DNA from: Flavobacteriales bacterium
GTDB lineage: Bacteria > Bacteroidota > Bacteroidia > UBA10329
NCBI GenBank assembly: GCA_003456455.1
Contig: DMRV01000468.1
Coordinates: 1-6,630, forward strand
Length of the DNA: 6,630 nucleotides
Reading direction: 5' to 3'
Shown: piece by piece, positions 1 through 6,630 of the stretch
Layout of the letters: each line of letters begins with the position of its first letter
Position numbering within the stretch: the first letter of the stretch is position 1
Program-made: the position numbers and the translations under genes
Notes under the pieces: generated by a model
Seen by the model: the letters and a program-made list of their open reading frames with translations, nothing else
What the model was told of the DNA's origin: nothing
Databases searched by the model: none

Positions 1-557
1 CGTTGCGTGCCGTGCTTCCGATAAACCAATGCCACAATAACTCCGGCAAACAAACCTAATAAATGACCTTCATAAGAGATGGTTTCATCAACAGGAAATA
101 TACCCCAAACCAAACTGCCGTAAAGGAAAACGACTAGCATTGAAAGCGCCATCAGTTTCAAGTGTTTTCTCAGTAATCCACTCACAAAAAGAAAACCAAA
201 AAGGCCGTAAACAACGCCACTTGCTCCAATGTGAATGTTGGCTCTTCCGCCAACCCAAAGCCACACGCCACTCAGTAGGTAAATCCAGAAAAGGGAGCGA
301 GAAGCTACTTCTCGATAAAAGAAATAGAGCATGGAACCCAGAACCAGTAGGGCAGAGGAGTTGTTGAAAAGGTGCTTCCAATCTCCATGGATGAAAGGGA
401 AGGTGAGAATGCCTAAAAGCCCTGATACTTTTCTTGGGAATATTCCCCACTGAGCAAAACTGGTTTCAAAAACAACTTCGGCCAGTTTTATCAATACCAA
501 CGTAATTACCAGAATTGCTGGAACAAGAATACTGGATATGAGATTGTTCGGTTTCAC
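1..557 (-). CDS. Rhomboid family intramembrane serine protease (C-terminus cut by window edge)
   Basis: This is an integral inner-membrane serine protease that would cleave transmembrane segments of other membrane proteins; its substrate cannot be told. The 185 visible residues have about six hydrophobic segments (roughly 6-26, 66-82, 88-104, 113-129, 134-152, 164-180). The catalytic Ser is S113 in GASGVVYG, and the catalytic His is H165 in YEGHLLGLFAG, the usual Ser-His dyad. The stretch IHGDWKHLFNN (56-66) matches the family's H-x3-N element (H62, N66) that helps form the oxyanion hole. The start is the GTG at 557. An in-frame TAG lies upstream at 590-588, and the first in-frame ATG (residue 75) would remove the first membrane segment and the H-x3-N motif. 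Little more than the C-terminal tail should be missing. It is separated from fadE by a terminator, so it is probably not part of the fatty acid operon. No Shine-Dalgarno is visible. Family assignment is firm. Confidence 0.93.
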   Translation of the reverse strand, partial: MKPNNLISSILVPAILVITLVLIKLAEVVFETSFAQWGIFPRKVSGLLGILTFPFIHGDWKHLFNNSSALLVLGSMLYFFYREVASRSLFWIYLLSGVWLWVGGRANIHIGASGVVYGLFGFLFVSGLLRKHLKLMALSMLVVFLYGSLVWGIFPVDETISYEGHLLGLFAGVIVALVYRKHGTQ

Positions 558-562
558 GGTGT

Positions 563-602
563 AAAAGTAAGCCCCGAACAGCTTGCGCTATTCGGGGCTC
601 AC
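563..602 (-). terminator. Intrinsic terminator at the end of the fad operon
   Basis: Read on the minus strand, bases 602-587 pair with 582-567 in an unbroken 16-bp stem. The stem includes two G-U wobbles and is closed by a C-GCAA-G tetraloop of the GNRA type. Four T follow at once (566-563). On the plus strand the two wobble pairs become A-C mismatches and no T-run follows, so the signal belongs to minus-strand transcripts. It begins 21 bases after the fadE stop codon, as expected for the end of the operon. The rhomboid GTG comes only 5 bases after the T-run. Confidence 0.88.
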
Positions 603-623
603 AATCTTGTTAAATAAAAAACC

Positions 624-2414
624 TTACCAAGGATATTTGTTCTCGTCAATAATCACTTGCGCAATTCTTCTACGGGCATCTTTAGAATTGTAGATGTCAG
701 TTTTTGTGAATCGTTTCAGACCAAGGCCCATCATTTTCAATTCATCGCCTTCTGCATAGGAAGAAATAGCGTCTTTACCCCACTTCCAAATGTTGTCGGC
801 AGTGTCGGTAATGTAAACTCGAACCATGTCAATTTGAATCGATGCAGCTTCTTCGCCTTGTACACTCGCAATTTTCTCAGCACGAAGAAGTGCAGATTCA
901 GCAGTGTAAATTCCGATAAGCATATCAGCAACATTCATTAAAACCTCTTGCTCTTTTGCCAAGCTCATAGCCAATTTCTGAACGGCAGAGCCAGCGACCA
1001 TCAAAGCAGCTTTCTTGAAATTCTTCAAGTAGCCTTTTTCCTTAGCAAAAAGCGAATCATCAGCTTCGGCTAACTCTGGAATACTCATCAATTCGCCAGC
1101 AACTTTCTGTGCAGGCCCCATAAGGTCCATTTCGCCTTTCAAACCTTTCTGCAACAGCATGTTAACTGTAAGCATTCGATTGATTTCGTTGGTTCCCTCA
1201 AAGATTCTGTTGATTCGAGCATCGCGGTAAGCGCGTTCTGCTGGAGCTTCTGCGCTAAAGCCCATCCCACCATAAATCTGAACAGCTTCATCAACAACAT
1301 AATCTGCGGCTTCTGATCCAAACACCTTCAACATAGCGCATTCAACAGCGTAAGAAGCAACACCTTTAAGTTTTGCTTGTTCCGGATCCATTCCTTCTGC
1401 GATAAAGCTGTCAATACAGTTTTCGATGTCCTGACCGGCACGATAAGTAGCGGTTTCGTTTACCCAAGTAAGAATGGCTTGTTGTGCCAATTTGTACTGG
1501 ATAGCACCATATTTAGAAATAGGACGACCGAATTGCTCGCGCTCGTTGGCGTAGTTCACAGATTGTGTGATAGACTGTTTTCCACCTCCAATAGCAGCAG
1601 CACCAAGTTTGATACGTCCAATATTCAGGATGTTTACAGCAATTTTGAATCCGTTTCCTCTTTCAGAAAGCAAATTCTCTACAGGAACCTTCACATTATT
1701 GAAGAAAACCTGACGCGTGGAAGAACCTTTGATACCAAGTTTTTTCTCCTCAGCATTCAGAGAAAGTCCTTCAGAAGTTCCATCAACAATAAATGCAGAA
1801 AGATTTTTGTCGTCATCAATTTTGGCAAAAACGGTGAACACATCTGCAAAACCTGCATTTGTAATCCACATTTTCTGTCCGTTGAGGATGTAGTGCTTTC
1901 CGTCTTCAGAAAGAACGGCTTTTGTTTTTCCAGAGTTTGCATCTGATCCAGCACTTGGTTCAGTCAAAGCATAAGCAGCTTTCAACTCTCCCGAAGCCAA
2001 ACCTGGAAGGTAACGCGCATGCTGGTCTGCATTTCCGTAATACTGAATTGGCAACGTTCCGATACCAGTATGAGCCGAAATAGCTACAGAAAATGAGTGC
2101 CCCATTCCTGTTGCTTCTGCAACCAAGCAACTTGTGTTAAAGCTTGCGCCCATTCCACCAAATTCCTCAGGAACGGTGATTGCTAACAAACCAAGCTCAC
2201 CTGCTTTGTCCATCAACCCTTTCATCAATCCTTCTTCCATCGAATCGATTCTATCCAAGTTGGGAGTTACTTCCTGCGCGATAAAATCACGACAAGTTTG
2301 AGCAATCATCAATTGCTCTTCACTCCATTCTTCTGGTGTGAAGATGTCTTGAAATTCAGTTTCTCTAATCAGCCACTCTCCACCTTGAAGAGCTTTTTTT
2401 TCTGCTGTTTCCAT
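624..2414 (-). CDS. fadE: Acyl-CoA dehydrogenase, FadE type
   Basis: This FAD-dependent cytoplasmic enzyme oxidises acyl-CoA to trans-2-enoyl-CoA, the first step of each beta-oxidation round, and normally passes electrons to electron-transfer flavoprotein. The 596 residues have the usual order: helical N-domain (about 30-145), beta middle domain (about 147-245), helical C-domain (about 255-415), then an extra helical tail (about 430-596). The tail makes it longer than medium/short-chain enzymes (about 380-400) and close to Bacillus FadE and VLCAD-like proteins, which suggests longer-chain substrates (inference). Family signatures are ALTEPSAGSD (149-158), the FAD-contacting WIT (183-185), REQFGRP (292-298) and QIYGGMGF (379-386). 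The catalytic base is E406 in RIFEGTNEI, at the position used by MCAD and VLCAD. The start is the ATG at 2414 in an AT-rich leader with no clear Shine-Dalgarno. It is the last gene of the operon, 62 bases after fadA, and a strong terminator follows. It is intact, with no missing key residue. Chain length preference cannot be read with certainty. Confidence 0.95.
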   Translation of the reverse strand: METAEKKALQGGEWLIRETEFQDIFTPEEWSEEQLMIAQTCRDFIAQEVTPNLDRIDSMEEGLMKGLMDKAGELGLLAITVPEEFGGMGASFNTSCLVAEATGMGHSFSVAISAHTGIGTLPIQYYGNADQHARYLPGLASGELKAAYALTEPSAGSDANSGKTKAVLSEDGKHYILNGQKMWITNAGFADVFTVFAKIDDDKNLSAFIVDGTSEGLSLNAEEKKLGIKGSSTRQVFFNNVKVPVENLLSERGNGFKIAVNILNIGRIKLGAAAIGGGKQSITQSVNYANEREQFGRPISKYGAIQYKLAQQAILTWVNETATYRAGQDIENCIDSFIAEGMDPEQAKLKGVASYAVECAMLKVFGSEAADYVVDEAVQIYGGMGFSAEAPAERAYRDARINRIFEGTNEINRMLTVNMLLQKGLKGEMDLMGPAQKVAGELMSIPELAEADDSLFAKEKGYLKNFKKAALMVAGSAVQKLAMSLAKEQEVLMNVADMLIGIYTAESALLRAEKIASVQGEEAASIQIDMVRVYITDTADNIWKWGKDAISSYAEGDELKMMGLGLKRFTKTDIYNSKDARRRIAQVIIDENKYPW

Positions 2415-2443
2415 TATATAAGTGATTAAGAATTATTGTTTTC

Positions 2444-2471
2444 CTTTTAGCTAACACGTGTTTACTAAAAG
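2444..2471. promoter_or_regulatory. 28-base imperfect palindrome between fadA and fadE, candidate operator or intercistronic hairpin
   Basis: The arms CTTTTAG (2444-2450) and CTAAAAG (2465-2471) flank a perfect 10-base palindrome, AACACGTGTT (2453-2462). Two unmatched bases lie on each side, so 12 of 14 symmetric positions match. The centre is between 2457 and 2458. It lies 5 bases after the fadA stop codon and 29 bases before the fadE start. Perfect symmetry through the centre (CACGTG) is typical of a site for a dimeric regulator. As minus-strand RNA it could also fold into an AU-rich hairpin with an ACGU loop, but no T-run follows, so it does not look like a terminator. I do not recognise it as the FadR (Bacillus) or another known fatty acid operator. 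Confidence 0.5.
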
Positions 2472-2476
2472 TTGTT

Positions 2477-3652
2477 TTACATCATTTCAAAAATTCCAGC
2501 AGCGCCTTGACCAGTTCCCACACACATGGTTACCATACCGTATTTGCCACCAGTTTTCTTCAATTCATTTAGTGCTTGAACTGTCAATTTTCCACCAGTA
2601 CATCCAAGTGGGTGACCAAGAGCAATTGCTCCACCATTCACGTTCACTTTAGAATCATCCAATCCAAGTGTACGAACAACGGCCAACGACTGCGAAGCAA
2701 ATGCTTCGTTCAACTCGATAATGTCTAGTTGATTTTGGTTCAAACCAGCTTGTTTTAATGCTGCTGGAATGGCAGTGATTGGGCCTACACCCATCTCACG
2801 TGGCTCCAAACCAGTTACAGCATAACTCACAACCCGTGCAATTGGTTCAACGCCTAATTCTTTTAATTTCTTTTCTGACACGACCATGACAAAAGCGGCA
2901 CCATCCGAAGTTTGAGAAGAGTTTCCAGCAGTTACCGAACCACCAGTTTTGAAAACTGGACGAAGCTTAGAAAGCGCTTCAACGTTTGATCCTTTTCGAG
3001 GACCTTCATCTGTGTCAACTACATACGAACGTTCTGATCTCTTCTCGTTTGCATCCAAATAAACCTCGTTTACTGTGATAGGAACGATATCATCTTTGAA
3101 TCTTCCGCTTGCAATAGCAGCCAACGCTCTATCGTGCGAACGAACAGAGAAAATATCCTGATCCTCGCGGCTGATGTTGTACTTCTCAGCAACTTCCTCC
3201 GCAGTCAATCCCATTCCCCAGTACCAATCTGAGTGGTGCTTAGCCACCTCATAGTTTGGAGTAACGGTCCAACCGCCAAAAGGCATTGGGCTCATTGCTT
3301 CTACACCACCTGCAATAATGCAATCGGCCATTCCTGCATTGATTTTTGCTGCCGCCATGGCAATGGTTTCCAAACCTGACGAGCAGTATCTGTTCACGGT
3401 AACTCCAGGAACTTTTACGGTATCCAATCCCATTAAAGAGATCATTCTACCGATGTTTAGTCCGAGTTCTGCCTCCGGTGTTGCACAACCGGCAATTACA
3501 TCGTCAATTGTGTCTTTATCTAAACTAGGTACAGAGGCGACCAAATGTTTAATCACTTCAGCGGCAATATCATCAGGGCGAGAGAATTTGAAAACTCCTC
3601 TTGGTGCCTTTCCGATGGCTGATCTGTATCCTGCAATTATATATGCGTCCAT
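2477..3652 (-). CDS. fadA: Acetyl-CoA C-acyltransferase (3-ketoacyl-CoA thiolase), FadA type
   Basis: This thiolase cleaves 3-ketoacyl-CoA with free CoA to give acetyl-CoA and an acyl-CoA two carbons shorter, the last step of beta-oxidation. At 391 residues it has the standard length. All thiolase landmarks are in place. The nucleophile is C90 in VNRYCSSGLETI, and N315 lies in ELNEAFASQ. H347 is in GGAIALGHPLGCTGG, and C377, the acid/base cysteine, is in MVTMCVGTGQG. The start ATG at 3652 comes one base after the TAA of the MORN-repeat gene, with no Shine-Dalgarno of its own, so translational coupling is likely. A degradative role (rather than biosynthetic acetoacetyl-CoA thiolase) is inferred from its place between a FadN-type dehydrogenase/hydratase and an acyl-CoA dehydrogenase. 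Thiolases of both kinds share these motifs, so context carries the functional call. The gene is complete. Confidence 0.95.
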   Translation of the reverse strand: MDAYIIAGYRSAIGKAPRGVFKFSRPDDIAAEVIKHLVASVPSLDKDTIDDVIAGCATPEAELGLNIGRMISLMGLDTVKVPGVTVNRYCSSGLETIAMAAAKINAGMADCIIAGGVEAMSPMPFGGWTVTPNYEVAKHHSDWYWGMGLTAEEVAEKYNISREDQDIFSVRSHDRALAAIASGRFKDDIVPITVNEVYLDANEKRSERSYVVDTDEGPRKGSNVEALSKLRPVFKTGGSVTAGNSSQTSDGAAFVMVVSEKKLKELGVEPIARVVSYAVTGLEPREMGVGPITAIPAALKQAGLNQNQLDIIELNEAFASQSLAVVRTLGLDDSKVNVNGGAIALGHPLGCTGGKLTVQALNELKKTGGKYGMVTMCVGTGQGAAGIFEMM

Positions 3653-3653
3653 T

Positions 3654-4241
3654 TTATTTAATGTTTATCGTTTGATTCTTTTCGTTCTCTAGTCTTTCTA
3701 ATTCTGCAATTGAAACTCCATTTTTGGCTATAAGCGAGTCTTTTAGGTACGTATAAACGTATTTGAGGTCTCCGAAGGAGTTGTAGTATTTCCAATCTCC
3801 ATTTTTCTTTCCCACTTCATACGAACCTTCCGAGCTGACTTCGCCCGTGTTGTGATAGTATCTGACCCAATAGCCTGTACGCTTGTTCTTGTCATACTCG
3901 CCTTCCATTTTGGTGGTTCCTGTATAGTAGAACTTGCGAAACTCGCCATGCCGTTTGCCATCGAAATACTCGGCTTGTTCCATGAGTTCGCCCGTGTGAG
4001 GGTAATATCGCATAGACATGCCGTGTTTTTTGTTGTTCTGATATTCGATTTCGGCAATAAGCAATCGCGAAGCGGAATAGAGTTTCCAAAGTCCTTGCTT
4101 ACGGTCATATTCATCCTTGATATTTCTGTGCTTGTCCTTCCGTGGCGCAAATTTTGGCCGCTTAGAATACTGGCCGAATACGACCAACGGAGCTGCGAAC
4201 AGCAGAAATATGAGAATGAATTTGACACGTAGCTTAGACAT
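3654..4241 (-). CDS. Exported MORN-variant repeat protein of unknown role
   Basis: The 195 residues begin with a signal peptide: basic start MSKLRVK, hydrophobic core to about residue 22, and likely cleavage after VFG (23). No lipobox cysteine is present, so it should be periplasmic or secreted. Five degenerate repeats of 23-25 residues follow, starting near 49, 73, 98, 122 and 147. Each is built as (H/N/T/Q)G-x-W/F/M-x3-Y-Y...G...E/Y-x-G/D-K-K/R, matching the MORN_2 variant family found in many Bacteroidota proteins, often annotated as YwqK-like antitoxins. The C-terminus (about 168-195) is charged and repeat-free. No catalytic motif is visible, and nothing supports a toxin-antitoxin role. 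I chose the ATG at 4241 over an in-frame TTG at 4262 because it puts the signal peptide at the N-terminus and has AAGGG six bases upstream. It lies 30 bases after fadN and 1 base before fadA, so it is almost surely co-transcribed with them. An exported protein in the middle of a cytoplasmic pathway operon is unusual. Function unknown. Confidence 0.87.
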   Translation of the reverse strand: MSKLRVKFILIFLLFAAPLVVFGQYSKRPKFAPRKDKHRNIKDEYDRKQGLWKLYSASRLLIAEIEYQNNKKHGMSMRYYPHTGELMEQAEYFDGKRHGEFRKFYYTGTTKMEGEYDKNKRTGYWVRYYHNTGEVSSEGSYEVGKKNGDWKYYNSFGDLKYVYTYLKDSLIAKNGVSIAELERLENEKNQTINIK

Positions 4242-4247
4242 TACTTT

Positions 4248-4252
4248 CCCTT
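4248..4252 (-). promoter_or_regulatory. Weak Shine-Dalgarno supporting the ATG start of the MORN-repeat gene
   Basis: AAGGG on the minus strand is followed by a six-base spacer (AAAGTA) and the ATG at 4241. The match to the Shine-Dalgarno core is partial, but the spacing is normal. It favours this ATG over the upstream in-frame TTG at 4262, which would place seven residues before the signal peptide. Confidence 0.45.
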
Positions 4253-4271
4253 GTATTAGCAAAGGAAAGGA

Positions 4272-6630
4272 TCAGTTTCTTAGTGGTCTTCCAGTGGTTA
4301 CAAGACTTTGCATTCTTTCCATCGACTTTTTGGTCATGGCCAATTTTAGGAATGCTTTTCGCTCTAAACCAAGCAAGTATTGCTCAGAAACTTCTGTTGC
4401 GGCTGAGAGGTCGCCTCCTGCCAAAACGTAACCGAACTCTTCAGAAATAATTCTGTCGTGTTCAGAAATGTACTTGGCACTTTCCATGCTCCGTGCACCT
4501 GCAATGAAAATTCCAAGGCCTTTCTTGCCTAGAACTTTAATATCTGTTCTTTCAACTGGTTGAGAATAACCTTGCTCATGCATTTCAATAACAGCACGTT
4601 TTGCTCTCGCAATGCGTCTTTCTGAACTCACACAAACCTCATCAATTCCTTTACGGAAGATGCCAAGTTCAAATGCTTCTTCAGCTGACGTAGCAACTTT
4701 GGCCATACCAACAGTTAAGAAACGCTCTCTCAAAGCAGGAAGCTCCAAGTTGTTTGCTTGGAAATCGTCAGATGCTCTCAAAGCCATTTCTTTCGATCCA
4801 GCTCCAGCAGGAATAACTCCCGCTCCAAACTCAACAAGTCCGATATACGTTTCTGCTGCTGCAACAACTTTATCAGAGTGCAGGCAGATTTCGCAACCGC
4901 CACCCAAAGCCATACCGTGAGGTGCGGAAACAACTGGAATTGACGAGTAACGAATTCTCATTACCGTGTCTTGGAAAGTCTTAACAGCCATATCCAATTC
5001 TTCAACTTCCTGTTGTGCTGCAAGCATGAAAATCATTCCAAGGTTAGCTCCTGCCGAGAAGTTGTCGCCATTATTGGCAATTACAACCCCTTTCCATTTC
5101 GCATCGCCTTCGGCAAGATCAATCGCCTTGTTAATTCCTTGTAGAATTTCACTGCCGATGGTGTTCATCTTTGAGTGAAACTCCAAGTTTAGAACGCCAT
5201 CGCCTATATCGAAGATGGTTGCTCCGCTGTTGGTCCAAACAACGTTGGTTTCGCGAAGGTTATCAAGGATGATTAAATCCTCTGTTCCCGCAACAACCTT
5301 GTAAGATTTAGAAGGAATGTCGTAGTACATCTGCTTTCCGTCCTTCACAGAATAGAAAGTGTCGCATCCGGCAGCAAGCATGTCGTAAACCCACTGAGCT
5401 GGTTTCTTTCCAGCTTCTTCCATCAACTTTGCGGTTTCTGCAACTCCAAGGGCATCCCAAGTAGCGAATGGTCCTAGCTGCCAGCCGAAACCAGCACCAA
5501 GAGCATCATCAATCTTGTAAAGATCATCGGTGATTTCAGGAATTCTGTTCGATACATATTGGAACAATCCGTAGAACGCTTTTCTGTAGAATTCACCTGC
5601 TTTGTCAGTTCCACCAGCAAGAATTTTCATTCTAGCTTTCAAGTTGTCTTCTGCTTTCGCTGCTTTCAACGTTGGGAAGTCAACTTTCGCAGCCTCCTGA
5701 TACTCCATTGTTTTCAGGTTCAACTCAAGAATAGTTCTTCCTTCTTTTTTGAAAAAACCTTGTCCTGATTTAGAACCTAACCAACCTTTTTCGGTCATTT
5801 TGGAGATGTAGCTTGGCATCTCGAAAGTTGCTCTCGCTTCATCATCTGGGCAGTTAGCTTTCAAGCCACCAGCAACAAGTACCAGTGTGTCCAATCCAAC
5901 TACATCACAAGTTCTGAATGTTGCAGATTTAGCACGACCTAAAATTGGTCCGGTCATCTTGTCAACCTCCGTTACTGTAAGGTCCATTTCTTCCACTAAG
6001 TGGAATAATGCTTGAATACTTGCAACACCAACACGATTGGCGATAAACGCAGGAGTATCCTTACAAAGCACCATTGTCTTTCCGAGGAAACGATCACCAT
6101 AATCCATAAAGAAATCAACAACTTCCTGATCTGTTTTTTCTGTTGGGATAATCTCCAACAACTTCAAATAACGTGGTGGGTTAAAGAAGTGCGTTCCACA
6201 AAAATGCTTCTGGAAATCTTGGCTTCTTCCCTCCAACATTTGATTGATTGGAATACCAGAAGTGTTAGATGTGATCAGCGTTCCTGGCTTGCGATATTTC
6301 TCAACGTTAGCAAAAACCTGCTGTTTAATGTCTAAACGCTCAATTACAACCTCAATGGTCCAATCGCAATCAGCGATTTTTGCCATGTCATCAGTAAAGT
6401 TTCCGGTAGTAATTCTACTAGCGAAAGACTTCTTGTAAAGTGGATTCGGGTTCGATTTGATGGCGAATGCCAACGCTTCATTCACAATTCTGTTTCTCAC
6501 CGCAGGATGCTCGGTTGTTAAACCTTTTGCTGCTTCCTTCTCATTTGGTTCTCTTGGTACGATGTCAAGCAAAAGCACTTCTAGACCGACATTCGCAAAA
6601 TGGCACGCAATCCGCGAGCCCATCACTCCA
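4272..6630 (-). CDS. fadN: 3-hydroxyacyl-CoA dehydrogenase / enoyl-CoA hydratase fusion, FadN type (N-terminus cut by window edge)
   Basis: This bifunctional cytoplasmic enzyme hydrates trans-2-enoyl-CoA and then oxidises 3-hydroxyacyl-CoA with NAD+, the two middle steps of beta-oxidation. The window edge cuts it inside the Rossmann glycine motif (visible GVMGSRIA), so about 10-20 residues are missing; 785 are visible, against about 790-800 in the family. Numbering from the codon at 6626, the NAD domain holds SNTSG (120-124) and the catalytic pair H146 (THFFNP) and E158, twelve apart as in known dehydrogenases. N197 lies in AFIANRVG. Dehydrogenase C-domain segments follow (about 200-295 and 345-420). 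The crotonase domain is C-terminal (about 460-660): SAGANL (524-529), GGGCE with E579, and GLVEFGAG with E599. The two glutamates are twenty apart, as in rat enoyl-CoA hydratase. This domain order is the reverse of FadB and fits Bacillus FadN. It is the first visible gene of the operon; its promoter lies outside. Confidence 0.95.
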   Translation of the reverse strand, partial: GVMGSRIACHFANVGLEVLLLDIVPREPNEKEAAKGLTTEHPAVRNRIVNEALAFAIKSNPNPLYKKSFASRITTGNFTDDMAKIADCDWTIEVVIERLDIKQQVFANVEKYRKPGTLITSNTSGIPINQMLEGRSQDFQKHFCGTHFFNPPRYLKLLEIIPTEKTDQEVVDFFMDYGDRFLGKTMVLCKDTPAFIANRVGVASIQALFHLVEEMDLTVTEVDKMTGPILGRAKSATFRTCDVVGLDTLVLVAGGLKANCPDDEARATFEMPSYISKMTEKGWLGSKSGQGFFKKEGRTILELNLKTMEYQEAAKVDFPTLKAAKAEDNLKARMKILAGGTDKAGEFYRKAFYGLFQYVSNRIPEITDDLYKIDDALGAGFGWQLGPFATWDALGVAETAKLMEEAGKKPAQWVYDMLAAGCDTFYSVKDGKQMYYDIPSKSYKVVAGTEDLIILDNLRETNVVWTNSGATIFDIGDGVLNLEFHSKMNTIGSEILQGINKAIDLAEGDAKWKGVVIANNGDNFSAGANLGMIFMLAAQQEVEELDMAVKTFQDTVMRIRYSSIPVVSAPHGMALGGGCEICLHSDKVVAAAETYIGLVEFGAGVIPAGAGSKEMALRASDDFQANNLELPALRERFLTVGMAKVATSAEEAFELGIFRKGIDEVCVSSERRIARAKRAVIEMHEQGYSQPVERTDIKVLGKKGLGIFIAGARSMESAKYISEHDRIISEEFGYVLAGGDLSAATEVSEQYLLGLERKAFLKLAMTKKSMERMQSLVTTGRPLRN

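Noticed and set aside
88..450. 120-codon open frame on the minus strand in another frame of the rhomboid region
   Set aside because: The overlapping frame carries the rhomboid motifs GASG and YEGH and runs unbroken from 557 to the edge; this one has no family features.
1377..1946. 189-codon open frame on the plus strand, opposite fadE
   Set aside because: It lies wholly inside the well-supported fadE gene on the other strand, and its translation is rich in Cys, Phe, Ser and Arg with no recognisable domain.
2444..2471. Palindrome as an intrinsic terminator after fadA
   Set aside because: The stem is AU-rich and interrupted, and no T-run follows on the minus strand.
2415..2476. A separate Bacteroidota-type promoter (TTG and TAnnTTTG boxes) for fadE in the gap
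   Set aside because: No convincing TAnnTTTG box at proper spacing was found; only the palindrome is reported.
3852..4232. 126-codon plus-strand frame with hydrophobic stretches, opposite the MORN gene
   Set aside because: It mirrors the repeat gene, has no leader or homology that I can see, and the minus-strand reading shows clear repeats and a signal peptide.
3654..4241. Reading the MORN protein as a toxin-antitoxin component
   Set aside because: The YwqK antitoxin label is attached to many MORN_2 proteins by annotation. No toxin gene is next to it, and the protein is exported.
4242..4262. Upstream TTG start for the MORN-repeat gene at 4262
   Set aside because: It would put seven residues before the signal peptide and bypass the AAGGG sequence that is well spaced for the ATG at 4241.
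1..6630. CRISPR array, insertion sequence, tRNA or rRNA genes
   Set aside because: I saw no direct repeat array, transposase, terminal repeats, cloverleaf or rRNA sequence; nearly all bases are accounted for by genes.

Overview
The window reads almost entirely on the minus strand and holds most of a long-chain fatty acid beta-oxidation operon, followed after a strong terminator by a rhomboid-type membrane protease. Protein style points to a Bacteroidota bacterium, probably of the Flavobacteriales type: the fatty acid genes come as separate fadN/fadA/fadE-like genes rather than fadBA, the secreted MORN-variant repeat protein is of a kind common in that phylum, and Shine-Dalgarno signals are weak or missing. 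The lineage is an inference; there is no rRNA or other marker gene here.

Layout in the direction of transcription (right to left). (1) 6630-4272: a bifunctional 3-hydroxyacyl-CoA dehydrogenase / enoyl-CoA hydratase (FadN type, dehydrogenase first and hydratase last). It is cut by the window edge inside its NAD-binding glycine motif, so only about the first 10-20 residues are missing. (2) 4241-3654: a small exported protein made of five MORN-like repeats, with no recognisable link to fat metabolism. (3) 3652-2477: a complete thiolase (FadA), starting one base after the MORN stop. (4) 2476-2415: a 62-base gap with a 28-base imperfect palindrome. (5) 2414-624: a complete 596-residue acyl-CoA dehydrogenase (FadE). 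(6) 602-563: a near-ideal intrinsic terminator. (7) 557-1: a rhomboid intramembrane serine protease, cut at its C-terminus by the window edge.

The three enzymes make a full beta-oxidation cycle: FadE makes the trans-2-enoyl-CoA, FadN hydrates it and oxidises the 3-hydroxy product, and FadA cleaves the 3-ketoacyl-CoA to acetyl-CoA and a shortened acyl-CoA. Gene order, domain order and lengths match the fadN-fadA-fadE arrangement known from Bacillus subtilis. All catalytic residues that can be checked are present and no frameshift was seen.

The least expected element is the exported MORN-repeat gene placed tightly between fadN and fadA. The palindrome before fadE is the next most interesting. 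No mobile element, CRISPR array, tRNA or rRNA was found, and I see no evidence of a wholly new system. Apart from these points this is a core metabolic region.
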